From Thermoproteota archaeon (GTDB lineage Archaea; Korarchaeota; Korarchaeia; Korarchaeales; Korarchaeaceae), in NCBI GenBank assembly GCA_027061785.1, contig JAMOVA010000013.1:1-64000 (forward strand): a stretch of DNA of 64,000 nucleotides, written 5' to 3'. Below, one piece after another: positions 36,784-45,123 of the stretch (positions within the stretch are counted from its first letter, which is position 1; each line of letters begins with the position of its first letter). A program made the position numbers and the translations under genes. The notes under the pieces were generated by a model. It made no database searches. It worked only from the letters and a program-made list of their open reading frames with translations, and was not told where the DNA came from.

Positions 36784-37470
36784 ATGTCTCAGGTGTTGGT
36801 TGAGGACGAGGTGTTGAAGGTAATCTCTGAAATGCTCGAGAAAAGTCCTAAGAGGAGGTTTACTGAGGCTGTGGACTTGGTGGTCCTCCTCAGGGGCATA
36901 GACCTCAAGAGGGATCCCAATGCGAAGATAAACGAGATAGTAGAACTGCCTCATCCGCCGAAGAACAGGCCCATCAAGGTGGCCGTGATAGGGAAAGGGG
37001 AGTTCGCGGTCAAGGCCAAGGAGGCTGGAGCAGATAGGGTAATTGAGCCGGAGGAGATAGAGGCGCTGGCCGGTAACAAGAGGGCACTGAAAAAGCTAGC
37101 AAATGAGTACGACTTCTTCATAGCCCAAGCCGACATCCTGCCTAGGATAGTCAGGTACATAGGTCCCGTCTTCGGTCCTAGAAACAAGATGCCTGTTAAT
37201 CTTCCGGCAGCGGCGGTATCTCAGCTGCCTGCCATGATAGAGAAGCTGAGGAGATCCGTGAGGATAAGGATGAAGGATCAGCCCGTGGTTCATGTGAAGG
37301 TGGGATCTAGGAACATGACTCCCGAGGAACTACTGGATAACATAAAGGCGGTACTGTCAGTGATAGAGAGGAAGTACGAGGATCCCTCTAAGATAGCCAA
37401 GGTATACGTGAAGACGACTATGGGTCCCGCGTACGAGCTCCCGATATCCTACACCAAGAGGAGGAGGTGA
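36784..37470 (+). CDS. rpl1: Large ribosomal subunit protein uL1
   Basis: 228 residues, mobile L1-stalk protein and often a repressor of its own operon in Archaea. Seen: AVDLVVLLRGIDLKRDPNAKINEIVELPHPP, ADILPRIVRYIGPVFGPRNKMP and VHVKVGSRNMTPEELLDNI. ATG 36784 follows GGTGGTTGAG. The first codons would be the place to look for an L1-binding mimic, but I cannot confirm one. Confidence 0.96.
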   Translation: MSQVLVEDEVLKVISEMLEKSPKRRFTEAVDLVVLLRGIDLKRDPNAKINEIVELPHPPKNRPIKVAVIGKGEFAVKAKEAGADRVIEPEEIEALAGNKRALKKLANEYDFFIAQADILPRIVRYIGPVFGPRNKMPVNLPAAAVSQLPAMIEKLRRSVRIRMKDQPVVHVKVGSRNMTPEELLDNIKAVLSVIERKYEDPSKIAKVYVKTTMGPAYELPISYTKRRR

Positions 37471-37475
37471 TCCCC

Positions 37476-38351
37476 ATGTCCACCGTCACTGGAGAGGTAA
37501 GGAAGAAGCAGAGTCCTCAGAGGATAAGGAAAGCCAAGATGATGGAGAGGTTCATAGAGCTAGCCAAGGAATATCCCACTATAATGCTAGCTGACTTCGC
37601 TAGGGTGCCAGCTGATCACTTCCAGCAGGTGAGGAAAGAGCTGGCCCCTGACATAAAGTTCTTCGTGATAAAGAAGAGGCTCGTTCAGAAGGCAGCCGAG
37701 AGAATGGATAGGAAGGGCATCCAAGAGTTAGTCAAGAGGATGCCGATGAGCTTGGTCGCCATTTTTAGTAAGAAGGACCCCTTCGAGACCTACAGGCTGG
37801 TAACCGAGAGGAAGGCGGAGGTCTTTCTCAAACCCGGCGACGTAGCTGAAGAGGACATAGTCATACCCAAGGGTCCCACGGACATAGCTCCAGGACCTAT
37901 TCTCACCGATCTGAGGGCCATGGGGATACCTACTAAGATACAGGGAGGCAAGATAGCGATATCAGAGGACTTCACGATACTAAAGAAGGGCGAGACCGCC
38001 TCCCCGCAGGTGGCGGACCTACTCAGGAATCTCAACATAAGGCCTTTAAAGGTCGGTTTCAAGGTGACCGCTGCCATAGACGAGGACGGACTCCTCTACC
38101 TACCGGAGATCCTCTCGATCACCAAAGAGGACATAATAGAGATGGTCGTCAGGGCCCACTCTGCCGCACTGAACTTGGCCTTGGAGATGGGCGAGATAAA
38201 CAGGCACACGGTGAGACCTCTCACGGAGAGGGCTGTCGCAAGGGCTTTAGCTCTAGCCCTAGAGACAGCTTGGCTGAGCGACAAGACCATACCTCTGCTG
38301 ATAAGGAAGGCGGCGGCAGCCGCCAAGGCCCTGCAGGAGAAGGTCTCCTGA
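37476..38351 (+). CDS. rpl10: Large ribosomal subunit protein uL10 (P0), short C-terminus
   Basis: 291-residue stalk base protein that binds 23S rRNA and L12 (P1) dimers. N-terminal domain with YPTIMLADFARVPADHFQQVRKEL and the P0-type insertion; the helical L12-binding spine lies at about 210-290. Archaeal L10 usually ends in a hinge and an acidic L12-like tail; here it ends RKAAAAAKALQEKVS, without an acidic tail. ATG 37476 has GGAGGTGAT-CCCC before it. No rpl12 follows, although it usually does. Confidence 0.94.
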   Translation: MSTVTGEVRKKQSPQRIRKAKMMERFIELAKEYPTIMLADFARVPADHFQQVRKELAPDIKFFVIKKRLVQKAAERMDRKGIQELVKRMPMSLVAIFSKKDPFETYRLVTERKAEVFLKPGDVAEEDIVIPKGPTDIAPGPILTDLRAMGIPTKIQGGKIAISEDFTILKKGETASPQVADLLRNLNIRPLKVGFKVTAAIDEDGLLYLPEILSITKEDIIEMVVRAHSAALNLALEMGEINRHTVRPLTERAVARALALALETAWLSDKTIPLLIRKAAAAAKALQEKVS

Positions 38352-38394
38352 CCTATCTCCTCGTTCTTCCCAATTTTCTCGATCAAGGGGGCTC

Positions 38395-38419
38395 AGGAGC
38401 GGAGAGTCTCCTCATTTTT
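38395..38419 (+). terminator. Hairpin and T-run after the ftsZ-rpl10 operon
   Basis: AGGAG-loop-CTCCT followed two bases later by TTTTT (38415-38419), 44 nt after the rpl10 stop. It fits an end-of-operon terminator before the convergent tyrS gene. Confidence 0.45.
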
Positions 38420-38498
38420 GTGATAGTCTGTCTGTGGAGCTATCATCACAGCCCCTCTCTTCTGACCGTATCTCCCCTAAAAATTTCGGGGGGATACC

Positions 38499-39635
38499 CT
38501 ACGAGATGGACTCTCCCAAGTAGGGGCGGTATGATTTGAGGACCTCCTTCCACTCCAAGTCCCCGAACAAACCTCTCTCCTTCTGCCACTTCTGCAGCCT
38601 GTAGAGGGGCTCTATCAACCCACTATCGGACATCAGCTTGTCCCTCAATCCAGCGAATTCGTCCACCAGATACTCAGCCACGAAGTTCTTCAAGTCCAGT
38701 GGATGTATCTCGCCCCTCCTGTAACTTCTCTCTAACTCCTCATAGCTGGAGATCTCTATCTCTCCACCGCCAGCAGACCTAGACTTCGGCAGGACGACGC
38801 TCCCGGATCTCGGAAGTATTATATACCTCATTATACCGAGTATCGGGTTCTTCAATCTGCCCTCCTCATCATACTGATCCTCAGATCCGGGGGGACAGTA
38901 AGCGTGCTTTATCTTCTCCCTTATGATCTCAGGCGGATCGTGAACGGCTATGTGTGACTTGGGAACGCTGCTACTCATCTTACCCCCCGTCAGTCCCGTC
39001 AGCAGCGGGGTGTGTATGGCTGACGGTACGTACTTCTCGACCCTCAGGGGGACATTCGTCGAGAATACGTCCCTAGCTAGGGCATGTATCTTCCTCTGGT
39101 CGGTCCCTCCAATGGCCACCTTGACCCGGAGGTACAGGATGTCGAGGGCCTGCATCAGAGGGTAGATGTGGTGGGATACCAGGGGATCCTCCTGCTCTCT
39201 AGCTATTATCGACATGGCCCTCCAGGCCCTTCTGGCAGTCACCCTCTGAGAGAGCGAGAGGAGGTCTAAAACGTAGTCGGGAGACAGCTCGAAGCTACTA
39301 CCTAGTTTTATCTCTATTTCTGGGGAGCCAAGCTCGTGGAACACCGTCTTCCAATAGGTCATTGAAACTTCCTCTATGAGCTCCCTGGGCCCCTTCAGAT
39401 TGAGGATGGCGTGGATATCCGCCATTAGAGCTATTGCGTGGAATCCCGCCTCCACCATGTCCTTCAGCTTGTAGAGCGTGATGAGCGTTCCTAAGTGGAT
39501 CGGGCCGGATGGCTCATAACCCACGTAGGTGTTGTGCCGTCCCGTCTTGAGTAACTCCTTTATCTCATCCAGAGTCATGACGAACTCATCCAGCGGCTCT
39601 GCCACGCCCCTTAGCACTAGCGATAGTCTATCCGT
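38499..39635 (-). CDS. tyrS: Tyrosyl-tRNA synthetase; apparent ACG start
   Basis: Archaeal-type TyrRS, class I. HIGH-like GPIHLGT near residue 46, acceptor-stem binding helices with RARRAWRAMSIIAREQEDPLVSHHIYPLMQALDI-like order, GGTDQRKIHALAR, and KMSSS. With ACG 39635 as start the N-terminus reads (M)DRLSLVLRGVAEPL, which aligns with the MDEFEMIKRNTSEI start of the Methanocaldococcus enzyme. The only canonical start, GTG 39617, would cut off these conserved residues; an in-frame TAG is further up. GGGTGAT (39639-39645) lies 3 nt before the ACG. A TATA-like TTTATGTA is at about 39668. Enzyme call firm, start inferred. Confidence 0.93.
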   Translation of the reverse strand, partial: TDRLSLVLRGVAEPLDEFVMTLDEIKELLKTGRHNTYVGYEPSGPIHLGTLITLYKLKDMVEAGFHAIALMADIHAILNLKGPRELIEEVSMTYWKTVFHELGSPEIEIKLGSSFELSPDYVLDLLSLSQRVTARRAWRAMSIIAREQEDPLVSHHIYPLMQALDILYLRVKVAIGGTDQRKIHALARDVFSTNVPLRVEKYVPSAIHTPLLTGLTGGKMSSSVPKSHIAVHDPPEIIREKIKHAYCPPGSEDQYDEEGRLKNPILGIMRYIILPRSGSVVLPKSRSAGGGEIEISSYEELERSYRRGEIHPLDLKNFVAEYLVDEFAGLRDKLMSDSGLIEPLYRLQKWQKERGLFGDLEWKEVLKSYRPYLGESIS

Positions 39636-39741
39636 GGTATCACCCTGAGGGGGAGAGGAGAGCTACATAAATTCCTTTGGTCTGACTCGAATTGCATGGG
39701 AGGACCTCAGAGTAGGTCAGTTTTCTCACGAATCATTGCCG

Positions 39742-40251
39742 TCACCTGTCATCACCGGTCCCCCCGGAGTATTGGAGAGAACCCCTTTTCTGCTTTACTT
39801 CAGATAGGGTCCTGAGCATATTCCAGTAATGCGTCCCGAACCAGAAGACATTTCCACAGGACGGGCACACCAGAAACTTGATGTGGGAGCGGAGGACCTC
39901 CCTAGGTAGCTCCTTGGCCACGTGAGCCCTCTTGATGAGATCTAGCTTGGTGTTGCAGAACGGGCACCTGCTCTCCCTGGGATCGATCCTCAACTTTACC
40001 CCAGCGCTCGCTGACAGGATGGCTAGAGCCTCCTCCAATCGCTCGGGGACACTTATCACCCTAATTCCATAGTTAATCGCCCTTTTGACGAGTTCCCTAT
40101 CCCTAGTGACCAGTATCCTGCCGGTTGAAGACCTGAGTATCAAGGAGTCCTCCTCTCTGGGATCCACATACTCGGTGTCGCATCCCAGTATTCTCAGCCA
40201 CTTCGCTAGTTTTCCACCCATTGAGTCAACAAGGAACTTGGCGTCGCACAT
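39742..40251 (-). CDS. Mut7-C RNase domain protein (DUF82)
   Basis: 169 residues. A PIN-like RNase fold (KFLVDSMGGKLAKWLRILGCDTEY, ILVTRDRELVKRA with acidic residues) is followed by a zinc ribbon (CPFCNTKLD and CPSCGNVFWFGTHYWNM). The ending WFGTHYW is diagnostic of Mut7-C. Probably an RNA-processing nuclease; substrate unknown. ATG 40251 gives MCDAKFLVDSM. It lies just downstream of three tRNA genes on the same strand. Confidence 0.9.
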   Translation of the reverse strand: MCDAKFLVDSMGGKLAKWLRILGCDTEYVDPREEDSLILRSSTGRILVTRDRELVKRAINYGIRVISVPERLEEALAILSASAGVKLRIDPRESRCPFCNTKLDLIKRAHVAKELPREVLRSHIKFLVCPSCGNVFWFGTHYWNMLRTLSEVKQKRGSLQYSGGTGDDR

Positions 40252-40287
40252 CCATACCACTCATTTGGGATGGTTGGTTGGAGGGAG

Positions 40288-40363
40288 TGGTAGCCCCGCC
40301 CGGATTCGAACCGGGGTCTCCGGGTTCAAAGCCCGGCGTGCTTGGCCGCTACACCACGGGGCT
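40288..40363 (-). tRNA. tRNA-Gln (anticodon TTG)
   Basis: Acceptor AGCCCCG/CGGGGCT, anticodon stem CCGGG/CCCGG with loop CTTTGAA, T-loop TTCGAAT, encoded CCA. It differs from the tRNA-Gln(CTG) at 0.9 kb by only a few bases around the anticodon loop. No intron. Confidence 0.95.
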
Positions 40364-40407
40364 TCAACAGGTTAGTTATCGTTCTCCCTATAAAATTTGA
40401 TCACAAG

Positions 40408-40497
40408 TGGTGCGGGGGGTGGGATTTGAACCCACGCGGGCCTGACGCCCACCGGACCCTGAATCCGGCGCCTTGGACCTGGCTTGGCTACCCCCGC
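40408..40497 (-). tRNA. tRNA-Leu (anticodon CAG)
   Basis: Class II tRNA of 90 nt with a long variable arm (GGGCGTCAGGCCC pairs), acceptor GCGGGGG/CCCCCGC, anticodon loop TTCAGGG, encoded CCA. Its first base (40497) directly follows the CCA of tRNA-Glu, with no spacer. Confidence 0.94.
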
Positions 40498-40575
40498 TGG
40501 TGCTCCGGCCGGGATTTGAACCCGGGTCTGGGGCTCGAAAGGCCCCTATGCTTGGCCGGGCTACACCACCGGAGC
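40498..40575 (-). tRNA. tRNA-Glu (anticodon TTC)
   Basis: Acceptor GCTCCGG/CCGGAGC, anticodon stem GGGGC/GCCCC with loop CTTTCGA, T-arm CCGGG TTCAAAT CCCGG, encoded CCA (40498-40500). First gene of a Glu-Leu-Gln tRNA cluster; TATA-like TTTTTATT lies about 25-30 nt upstream on the minus strand. Confidence 0.95.
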
Positions 40576-40681
40576 CCAATCCACCTATAAGTGTAACCCC
40601 AATAAAAATGTTATGAGGCCCCTCGTCGAGGAGAGACCCTAATTCTCGAATTGAAGATAGGAGAGAGGGGATCCTTGGAGA

Positions 40682-41791
40682 TCAGATGCTTATCCCTAGG
40701 TGCTCATCCAGCTTCTCCCTCAAGTACTCGACGAATAGCTCCTTCAGCTTCTTAGCGGTGGGACTCATGGCCTTGAATATCTCTATCTCTGCCTTCTTCT
40801 TTTTCTCCAGGAACCACCTATTCTCCCTCTGCCAGAACTCGTTCTGGAGATTGGGGAGGAACTGATTGTCCTGAGCGGCCTTGAGATCCGCGGGAGTGAG
40901 GGGCTCGAGTGCGAACTGATAATCCCTGAAGAATCCCTCCTCTACATCCTTCGTGAGTATGCCGATGAATCTGGCCTCCGGAGACGCTAGATAAGGTATG
41001 TGGGCGGAATTTATGCTGTTGTATATCACGGTGGCTGCTATCCTGAGAGACCAAGGGGACAAGTCCGTTAGTATGGCGATGGGGACTCCTTCATCCGATA
41101 GCATCCTCAGGAACCTTCTCATGCTCCTAGAAGCCTGTCCCTGTAAAATCGCGATGGCGATCTTTCTCTCCTCGGGGATACCTAACTCGATCATGTTCTT
41201 GGCTGGACCCACCTTCTCTATGGCGACGACTGCCTTGACACCTATCCTCTTGAACTTTATGTTCTCGGGCCTCGGCGGTACGGAGTAACCCATCTCTCCC
41301 ACCTGATCAGCTCTCAGGACCCTTCCCGATCTGTCAATGAGTTCTATGTCTCCGTAGATCCATCCTCTAGGATCGCTGGTTATTGAGAAGGCCTCCCTAG
41401 GCATTCCGAGTATGAGCTCCATGAGCACTATTCTTGCATCGGTCTCCCTCTGATCCTCGGGGAAGAGAGTTCCCTTAAGCCTCTCCACTTTATGTACATA
41501 GTAGAAGTCCCTCTTCGTCATGGTAAGCCCGTTCTCCAAGTGATCTAATGCCCTGCTCAGCCCGTATAGGACGCCGGTGAGGGTCTTTAGGCTTTTCACT
41601 CTTGAACCTCTTATCTTACTGTAGGTCTTAGGACTGAATATGTAGCCTATCTTCTCATCGAACAGTATGTTCTTCTGACTATTAGGTGGATACTCTATCT
41701 CGGGAAACTCTCCCCGCTTTATCTTCTCAGCAATTTCCCTAGCTAGCTCAAGAGCTTTCTTCTTGACCTCCATCTCCTCCATCCTCATCAC
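40682..41791 (-). CDS. top6A: DNA topoisomerase VI subunit A (Spo11 family), altered Toprim DxD
   Basis: 369 residues. It makes the 5'-phosphotyrosyl break during duplex passage. The 5Y-CAP domain has the catalytic tyrosine in TKRDFYYVHKVERL (about residue 97-99). The Toprim domain has its glutamate in AVVAIEKVG. The second Toprim motif, normally D-x-D-P-x-G, reads ILTDLSPWSLRI, so the second metal-binding Asp is Ser and the Gly is also Ser. The reading frame and flanks are otherwise intact. It overlaps top6B by 44 nt, ensuring equal synthesis. Confidence 0.94.
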   Translation of the reverse strand: MMRMEEMEVKKKALELAREIAEKIKRGEFPEIEYPPNSQKNILFDEKIGYIFSPKTYSKIRGSRVKSLKTLTGVLYGLSRALDHLENGLTMTKRDFYYVHKVERLKGTLFPEDQRETDARIVLMELILGMPREAFSITSDPRGWIYGDIELIDRSGRVLRADQVGEMGYSVPPRPENIKFKRIGVKAVVAIEKVGPAKNMIELGIPEERKIAIAILQGQASRSMRRFLRMLSDEGVPIAILTDLSPWSLRIAATVIYNSINSAHIPYLASPEARFIGILTKDVEEGFFRDYQFALEPLTPADLKAAQDNQFLPNLQNEFWQRENRWFLEKKKKAEIEIFKAMSPTAKKLKELFVEYLREKLDEHLGISI

Positions 41792-43310
41792 CTACTTTAA
41801 CCCTCAACTTATTCAGCAGATTCTCCACAGGAGGACGCTCGCCGAGCAGTTCCTCCAAAGTCTCCGCTATTATCTGGTAGTACATCTTGAACAGCTCGTA
41901 CCTCCTTCTAAGCATCTCCTTCCTTCTCTTACGACTTAAGAAGATTCTCAGATCTCTAGCACAGTTTCTCAACCCCAATTCGATTTCTTTGGCCACCTCA
42001 GGCACGTTAGCTATGAACTCCTTACCGACGGTCTTGAATGGGACCTTGGTAGAGACTATGTGAACGAAGAAGACGATTGGCTCGTCCTCAGGGTTCTTTA
42101 TACCGTAATTGCTCCAATCTATTCTCCTAATTATCTGATAGGATACATCACTCGAGACATCGTACAGGAGAGGTATCCTATTGGCGTACCTATACAGCTG
42201 TATCTCTCCTGTAGGCCTTATCTGGCCACCATAAGCTATGGCGGTCTCTACTATGAAGGGGTGAGCCTCATAAACTGAAGGTGGCCTCTGAACTGCTTTG
42301 ACGAACTCAGGCTGTAATTCCTTCTTTATACCCGACTCGAAGAGATCAGCTCCTAGTGGGGATAAGACGCTGGGATCCGGTGGAAGGAACTTGTCGTAAC
42401 TCTTCAGCGCACGGAACAGCCTCTCTATCTCCTCCTTCGTGAGTTTGGAGGGCTTCTTATCTGGGGGCAAACCAGCTATCTTCAGGACCTCGCTGGCGGT
42501 CTTACTCCCCACCCTCTGGAAGTGCCTAGTTAGGAACGACTTGAGAGTACGTGCCTTCGTTGCCTGCAGCAGCCTCTGCAATAGCTCTAAATCCACTCCC
42601 TTCGGATGGTACAGCGCTTCCTTGGGTCGGGGAGGTAATCTGTCAGTACTTCGGGGGAATACGTAGAAGTTTCCTTCCGGGTCCATGAAGGAGATGTCTG
42701 CGTAGGGGACGACTATGGCCGTCTGGTGCAAGTAATCTACAATCTTCCTCTTGGCCCTGGGGTAATTGCCCTCGAAGTAGGATTCCACTACAGTGAAGGA
42801 GGCCCTAGATATGCCCTTCAAGATCCTCCTCTCCAGTACCACGGGCTCGTTCTTCTGGATGTCTATCATCATGGTTATCTCGTAAACGGGCTCTCCTTTC
42901 TTGGCCGATGTCACCTTAAACGGCATATTCGTAGTTATCTGCCCGTAAAGAAGGGCCATGGTTCCTCCGAGACCGAAGGTACCCCTGCTCTGGATCAGCC
43001 TGTATTTGGAGCTGACGAAGACCCTACCGAAGGCCCTAGGTATCTCGTCCGGCCCTAACCCTATTCCGTTGTCTGCGACCACGATCCTATACCATGGCAG
43101 GGATCCCATGTCCCTCTCCTTATATTCGGTCATCACTACCTGTATCTTAGGAGGATTTTCCGCCATCTCCGCCGCATCTAGGGCATTCTCCACCAGCTCC
43201 CTGACTATCGTATAAGTAGCTCTGACGGGATTGTCGAACCCGGCTAGAGACTTATTCCTGTAGAAGAAATCCGCAGCACTTATCTCCTCGAGCCTCACGT
43301 CTTCAGACAT
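41748..43310 (-). CDS. top6B: DNA topoisomerase VI subunit B
   Basis: 520-residue GHKL ATPase that dimerises on ATP to close the gate for strand passage. Bergerat motifs: VRELVENALDAAE (about residue 45), VVADNGIGLGPDEI, SRGTFGLGGTMA. A helix-2-turn-helix middle and the transducer with the switch lysine in TKVPFKTVGKEF (about 430) follow. ATG 43310 (MSEDVRLEEISAADFF) is chosen over an upstream GTG. It is downstream of the KH, Rio1 and initiation-factor genes. Confidence 0.96.
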   Translation of the reverse strand: MSEDVRLEEISAADFFYRNKSLAGFDNPVRATYTIVRELVENALDAAEMAENPPKIQVVMTEYKERDMGSLPWYRIVVADNGIGLGPDEIPRAFGRVFVSSKYRLIQSRGTFGLGGTMALLYGQITTNMPFKVTSAKKGEPVYEITMMIDIQKNEPVVLERRILKGISRASFTVVESYFEGNYPRAKRKIVDYLHQTAIVVPYADISFMDPEGNFYVFPRSTDRLPPRPKEALYHPKGVDLELLQRLLQATKARTLKSFLTRHFQRVGSKTASEVLKIAGLPPDKKPSKLTKEEIERLFRALKSYDKFLPPDPSVLSPLGADLFESGIKKELQPEFVKAVQRPPSVYEAHPFIVETAIAYGGQIRPTGEIQLYRYANRIPLLYDVSSDVSYQIIRRIDWSNYGIKNPEDEPIVFFVHIVSTKVPFKTVGKEFIANVPEVAKEIELGLRNCARDLRIFLSRKRRKEMLRRRYELFKMYYQIIAETLEELLGERPPVENLLNKLRVKVGDEDGGDGGQEESS

Positions 43311-43321
43311 GGAAACACACC

Positions 43322-43918
43322 TCACTTCTCCTCGTTCATAGTCTCCTTGAGGGCCTTCCTCAGCAGACTCTCATCGAGCATTGCCCTCTTACTCATCTCG
43401 GCTATCTTCTTCTCCATGGCCCTGTAGGCCGTGGAGTGCATAGATCCCTCCAACAGCGAGAACACCGCTTCTCTAGCGGCTACGACATCATACGTCCTTC
43501 CGATTATAGAGACGGTATGCCCGTAAACCGATATGTGGGTATTGGTCCTGCTCTCTATGTAGGAACGGGCCTTCCCCTTCTCTCCGATTAGCCTCCCCCT
43601 CATTCTCTTTAATGCGTTCTTCCTAGCACCGACGAACCTCCTTATGTCTATGACCTCGAGCACATAGTCATCCTGCAGGAGCTTCAGCGCTATCTCGGGA
43701 TTGAAACCCCTGCCTATCGCCCGTATCACCGACTCGAGCTTCATCGGCATTAGAGGATCCTCCGGAATCTCAGGGAACCTTATTAGGACCTCGCCGGTTC
43801 CGCTGTCAACCAAGATCTCGGCTCCGGTGAGCTCCTCTATCATGGCCTTGGTGGAACCCCTCTTGCCTATCAGAACTCCTATCCTGTCCTTTGGTATCCT
43901 GACCCTGATCTCCTGCAA
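43322..43918 (-). CDS. KH-domain ribosome-biogenesis protein (Pno1/Dim2-like)
   Basis: 198 residues with two KH domains: IGVLIGKRGSTKAMIEELTG (KH1 with GKRG loop, about 13-32) and RLIGEKGKARSYIESRTNTHISVYGHTVSII (KH2). Archaeal homologues bind the 16S 3' end beside Rio kinase, and the rio1 gene is directly upstream. It starts at TTG 43918 after a G-rich site (GGGGGTC). A short charged C-terminal tail follows. Confidence 0.92.
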   Translation of the reverse strand: MQEIRVRIPKDRIGVLIGKRGSTKAMIEELTGAEILVDSGTGEVLIRFPEIPEDPLMPMKLESVIRAIGRGFNPEIALKLLQDDYVLEVIDIRRFVGARKNALKRMRGRLIGEKGKARSYIESRTNTHISVYGHTVSIIGRTYDVVAAREAVFSLLEGSMHSTAYRAMEKKIAEMSKRAMLDESLLRKALKETMNEEK

Positions 43919-43933
43919 GAGTAAGACCCCCTC

Positions 43934-44722
43934 TCAAACTTCCTTAGTCCTAGCAAGCTCCTCGGCAAGCTTGTAAGGGTCCGGGACATCTATCCGGTAT
44001 CGCTTTTTAAAAAATGAGGTGACCCTCTCCAAGTCCCTGAGGAGCAGTGAGAAGGATAGAGGATGAGCTGTGACCACCGCTTGGGACACATCTATGATCC
44101 AAGGATGGTCCTCCCACACCATCACGTTATACTCGCTGAGATCCCCGTGCACTAGATCCGCCTCTAAGTACGACCTCTCTATATCCTCAAGTATCTCCTC
44201 GAGGTATCTCTCGGGATCCCCTAGATCAGCGTCCTTCAGGAGGGGGGCAGGTACCCCGTCTCTACCTATGAACTCCATCACCAGCACGTTCCCTACGACA
44301 TCCACGGGCTTGGGCACCCTCACTCCAACATCCCTCAGCCTCTTGAGGTTTCTAAACTCCTTCTTCGCCCATAGGGGTATGATCTTGTCTCGGTCTTTGA
44401 CAGGGGGGAACCTGTGATCTCCTATGATGTAATCCAAGTACTTCCTGAAGTTAGCAGTATAGATCCTGTATATTTTGATCGCTAGCTCGCCCTCGGATCC
44501 CCTTCCGGCCAAGACTAGGGATTCCTTCCCAGCGCTTATGACCCACGTCAGGTCGTCCAGTACTCCCTTATTGAACAGCTTCAGGAGGGCCCTTATCGTC
44601 CTGTTGTCGAAGGCTAACTGCCTTACCTTGAAATATTCTTCATCCTTAATCCTCTTCTTGCTGCGGTCCTTCTCCAGCAGTTCCTCTATCCTCTCCTCCA
44701 GCTCCTCGAACCTGTCGGACAA
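43934..44722 (-). CDS. rio1: RIO1-type serine/threonine kinase
   Basis: 262 residues. Atypical kinase/ATPase for small-subunit maturation. Seen: the STGKEA-like loop VISAGKESLVLAGRG, IKIYRIYTANFRKYLDYI (Lys of the ATP site), VLVMEFIGRDG hinge, catalytic loop LVHGDLSEYNVMVWEDHPWIIDVSQAV (HGDLSEYN and the ID metal Asp). These match RIO1 rather than RIO2. It starts at TTG 44722 with GGGAGAT upstream. Confidence 0.95.
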   Translation of the reverse strand: MSDRFEELEERIEELLEKDRSKKRIKDEEYFKVRQLAFDNRTIRALLKLFNKGVLDDLTWVISAGKESLVLAGRGSEGELAIKIYRIYTANFRKYLDYIIGDHRFPPVKDRDKIIPLWAKKEFRNLKRLRDVGVRVPKPVDVVGNVLVMEFIGRDGVPAPLLKDADLGDPERYLEEILEDIERSYLEADLVHGDLSEYNVMVWEDHPWIIDVSQAVVTAHPLSFSLLLRDLERVTSFFKKRYRIDVPDPYKLAEELARTKEV

Positions 44723-44740
44723 GCTGAAATCTCCCTCGAA

Positions 44741-45109
44741 TCAGCCCTCCTTATAGAGCGCCCAGTCCTCGGGTATGTATCCCTTCTCCACCAGCCACTG
44801 AACCTGCTGATGCGTGTATCTGACTACTATATCTCCCCTATCCTTCTTGAAGGGCCATATTGACACGAGCACGATGTCTCCTCTCTTTATCCAGGATCTC
44901 CTCCCTCTAAGCTTGCCCCTTACCCTGCACACCCTGATGGCCCCGTCCGCGCACTCCACCCTGAAGTGCCCCTTCCCTAGAGGCTCCAGCACCCTACCGA
45001 AGATCTCAAGCTCCTCTTCCACAGGAAGGAGCTCCTCCATCTCGGCATCTAAGGATCTCTCGACGTCGCTTCCTTTCTTCTTCTTTTTTACTGCTCTCTT
45101 CTTACGCAA
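44741..45109 (-). CDS. eif1a: Translation initiation factor 1A (aIF1A)
   Basis: 122 residues. A Lys-rich N-terminal tail (RKKRAVKKKKKG), then an OB/S1 fold: RVLEPLGKGHFRVECADGAIRVCRVRGKLRGRRSWIKRGDIVLVSIWPF. It occupies the A site of the small subunit in initiation. It starts at TTG 45109 after GAGAGGGAGG. It sits between aIF2-beta and rio1, the conserved archaeal neighbourhood. Confidence 0.95.
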   Translation of the reverse strand: MRKKRAVKKKKKGSDVERSLDAEMEELLPVEEELEIFGRVLEPLGKGHFRVECADGAIRVCRVRGKLRGRRSWIKRGDIVLVSIWPFKKDRGDIVVRYTHQQVQWLVEKGYIPEDWALYKEG

Positions 45110-45123
45110 AGAATCCCTCCCTC

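Noticed and set aside
38352-38498. Search for rpl12 after rpl10
   Set aside because: No frame on either strand has an Ala-rich, acidic-tailed L12 pattern; only a terminator-like hairpin is present.
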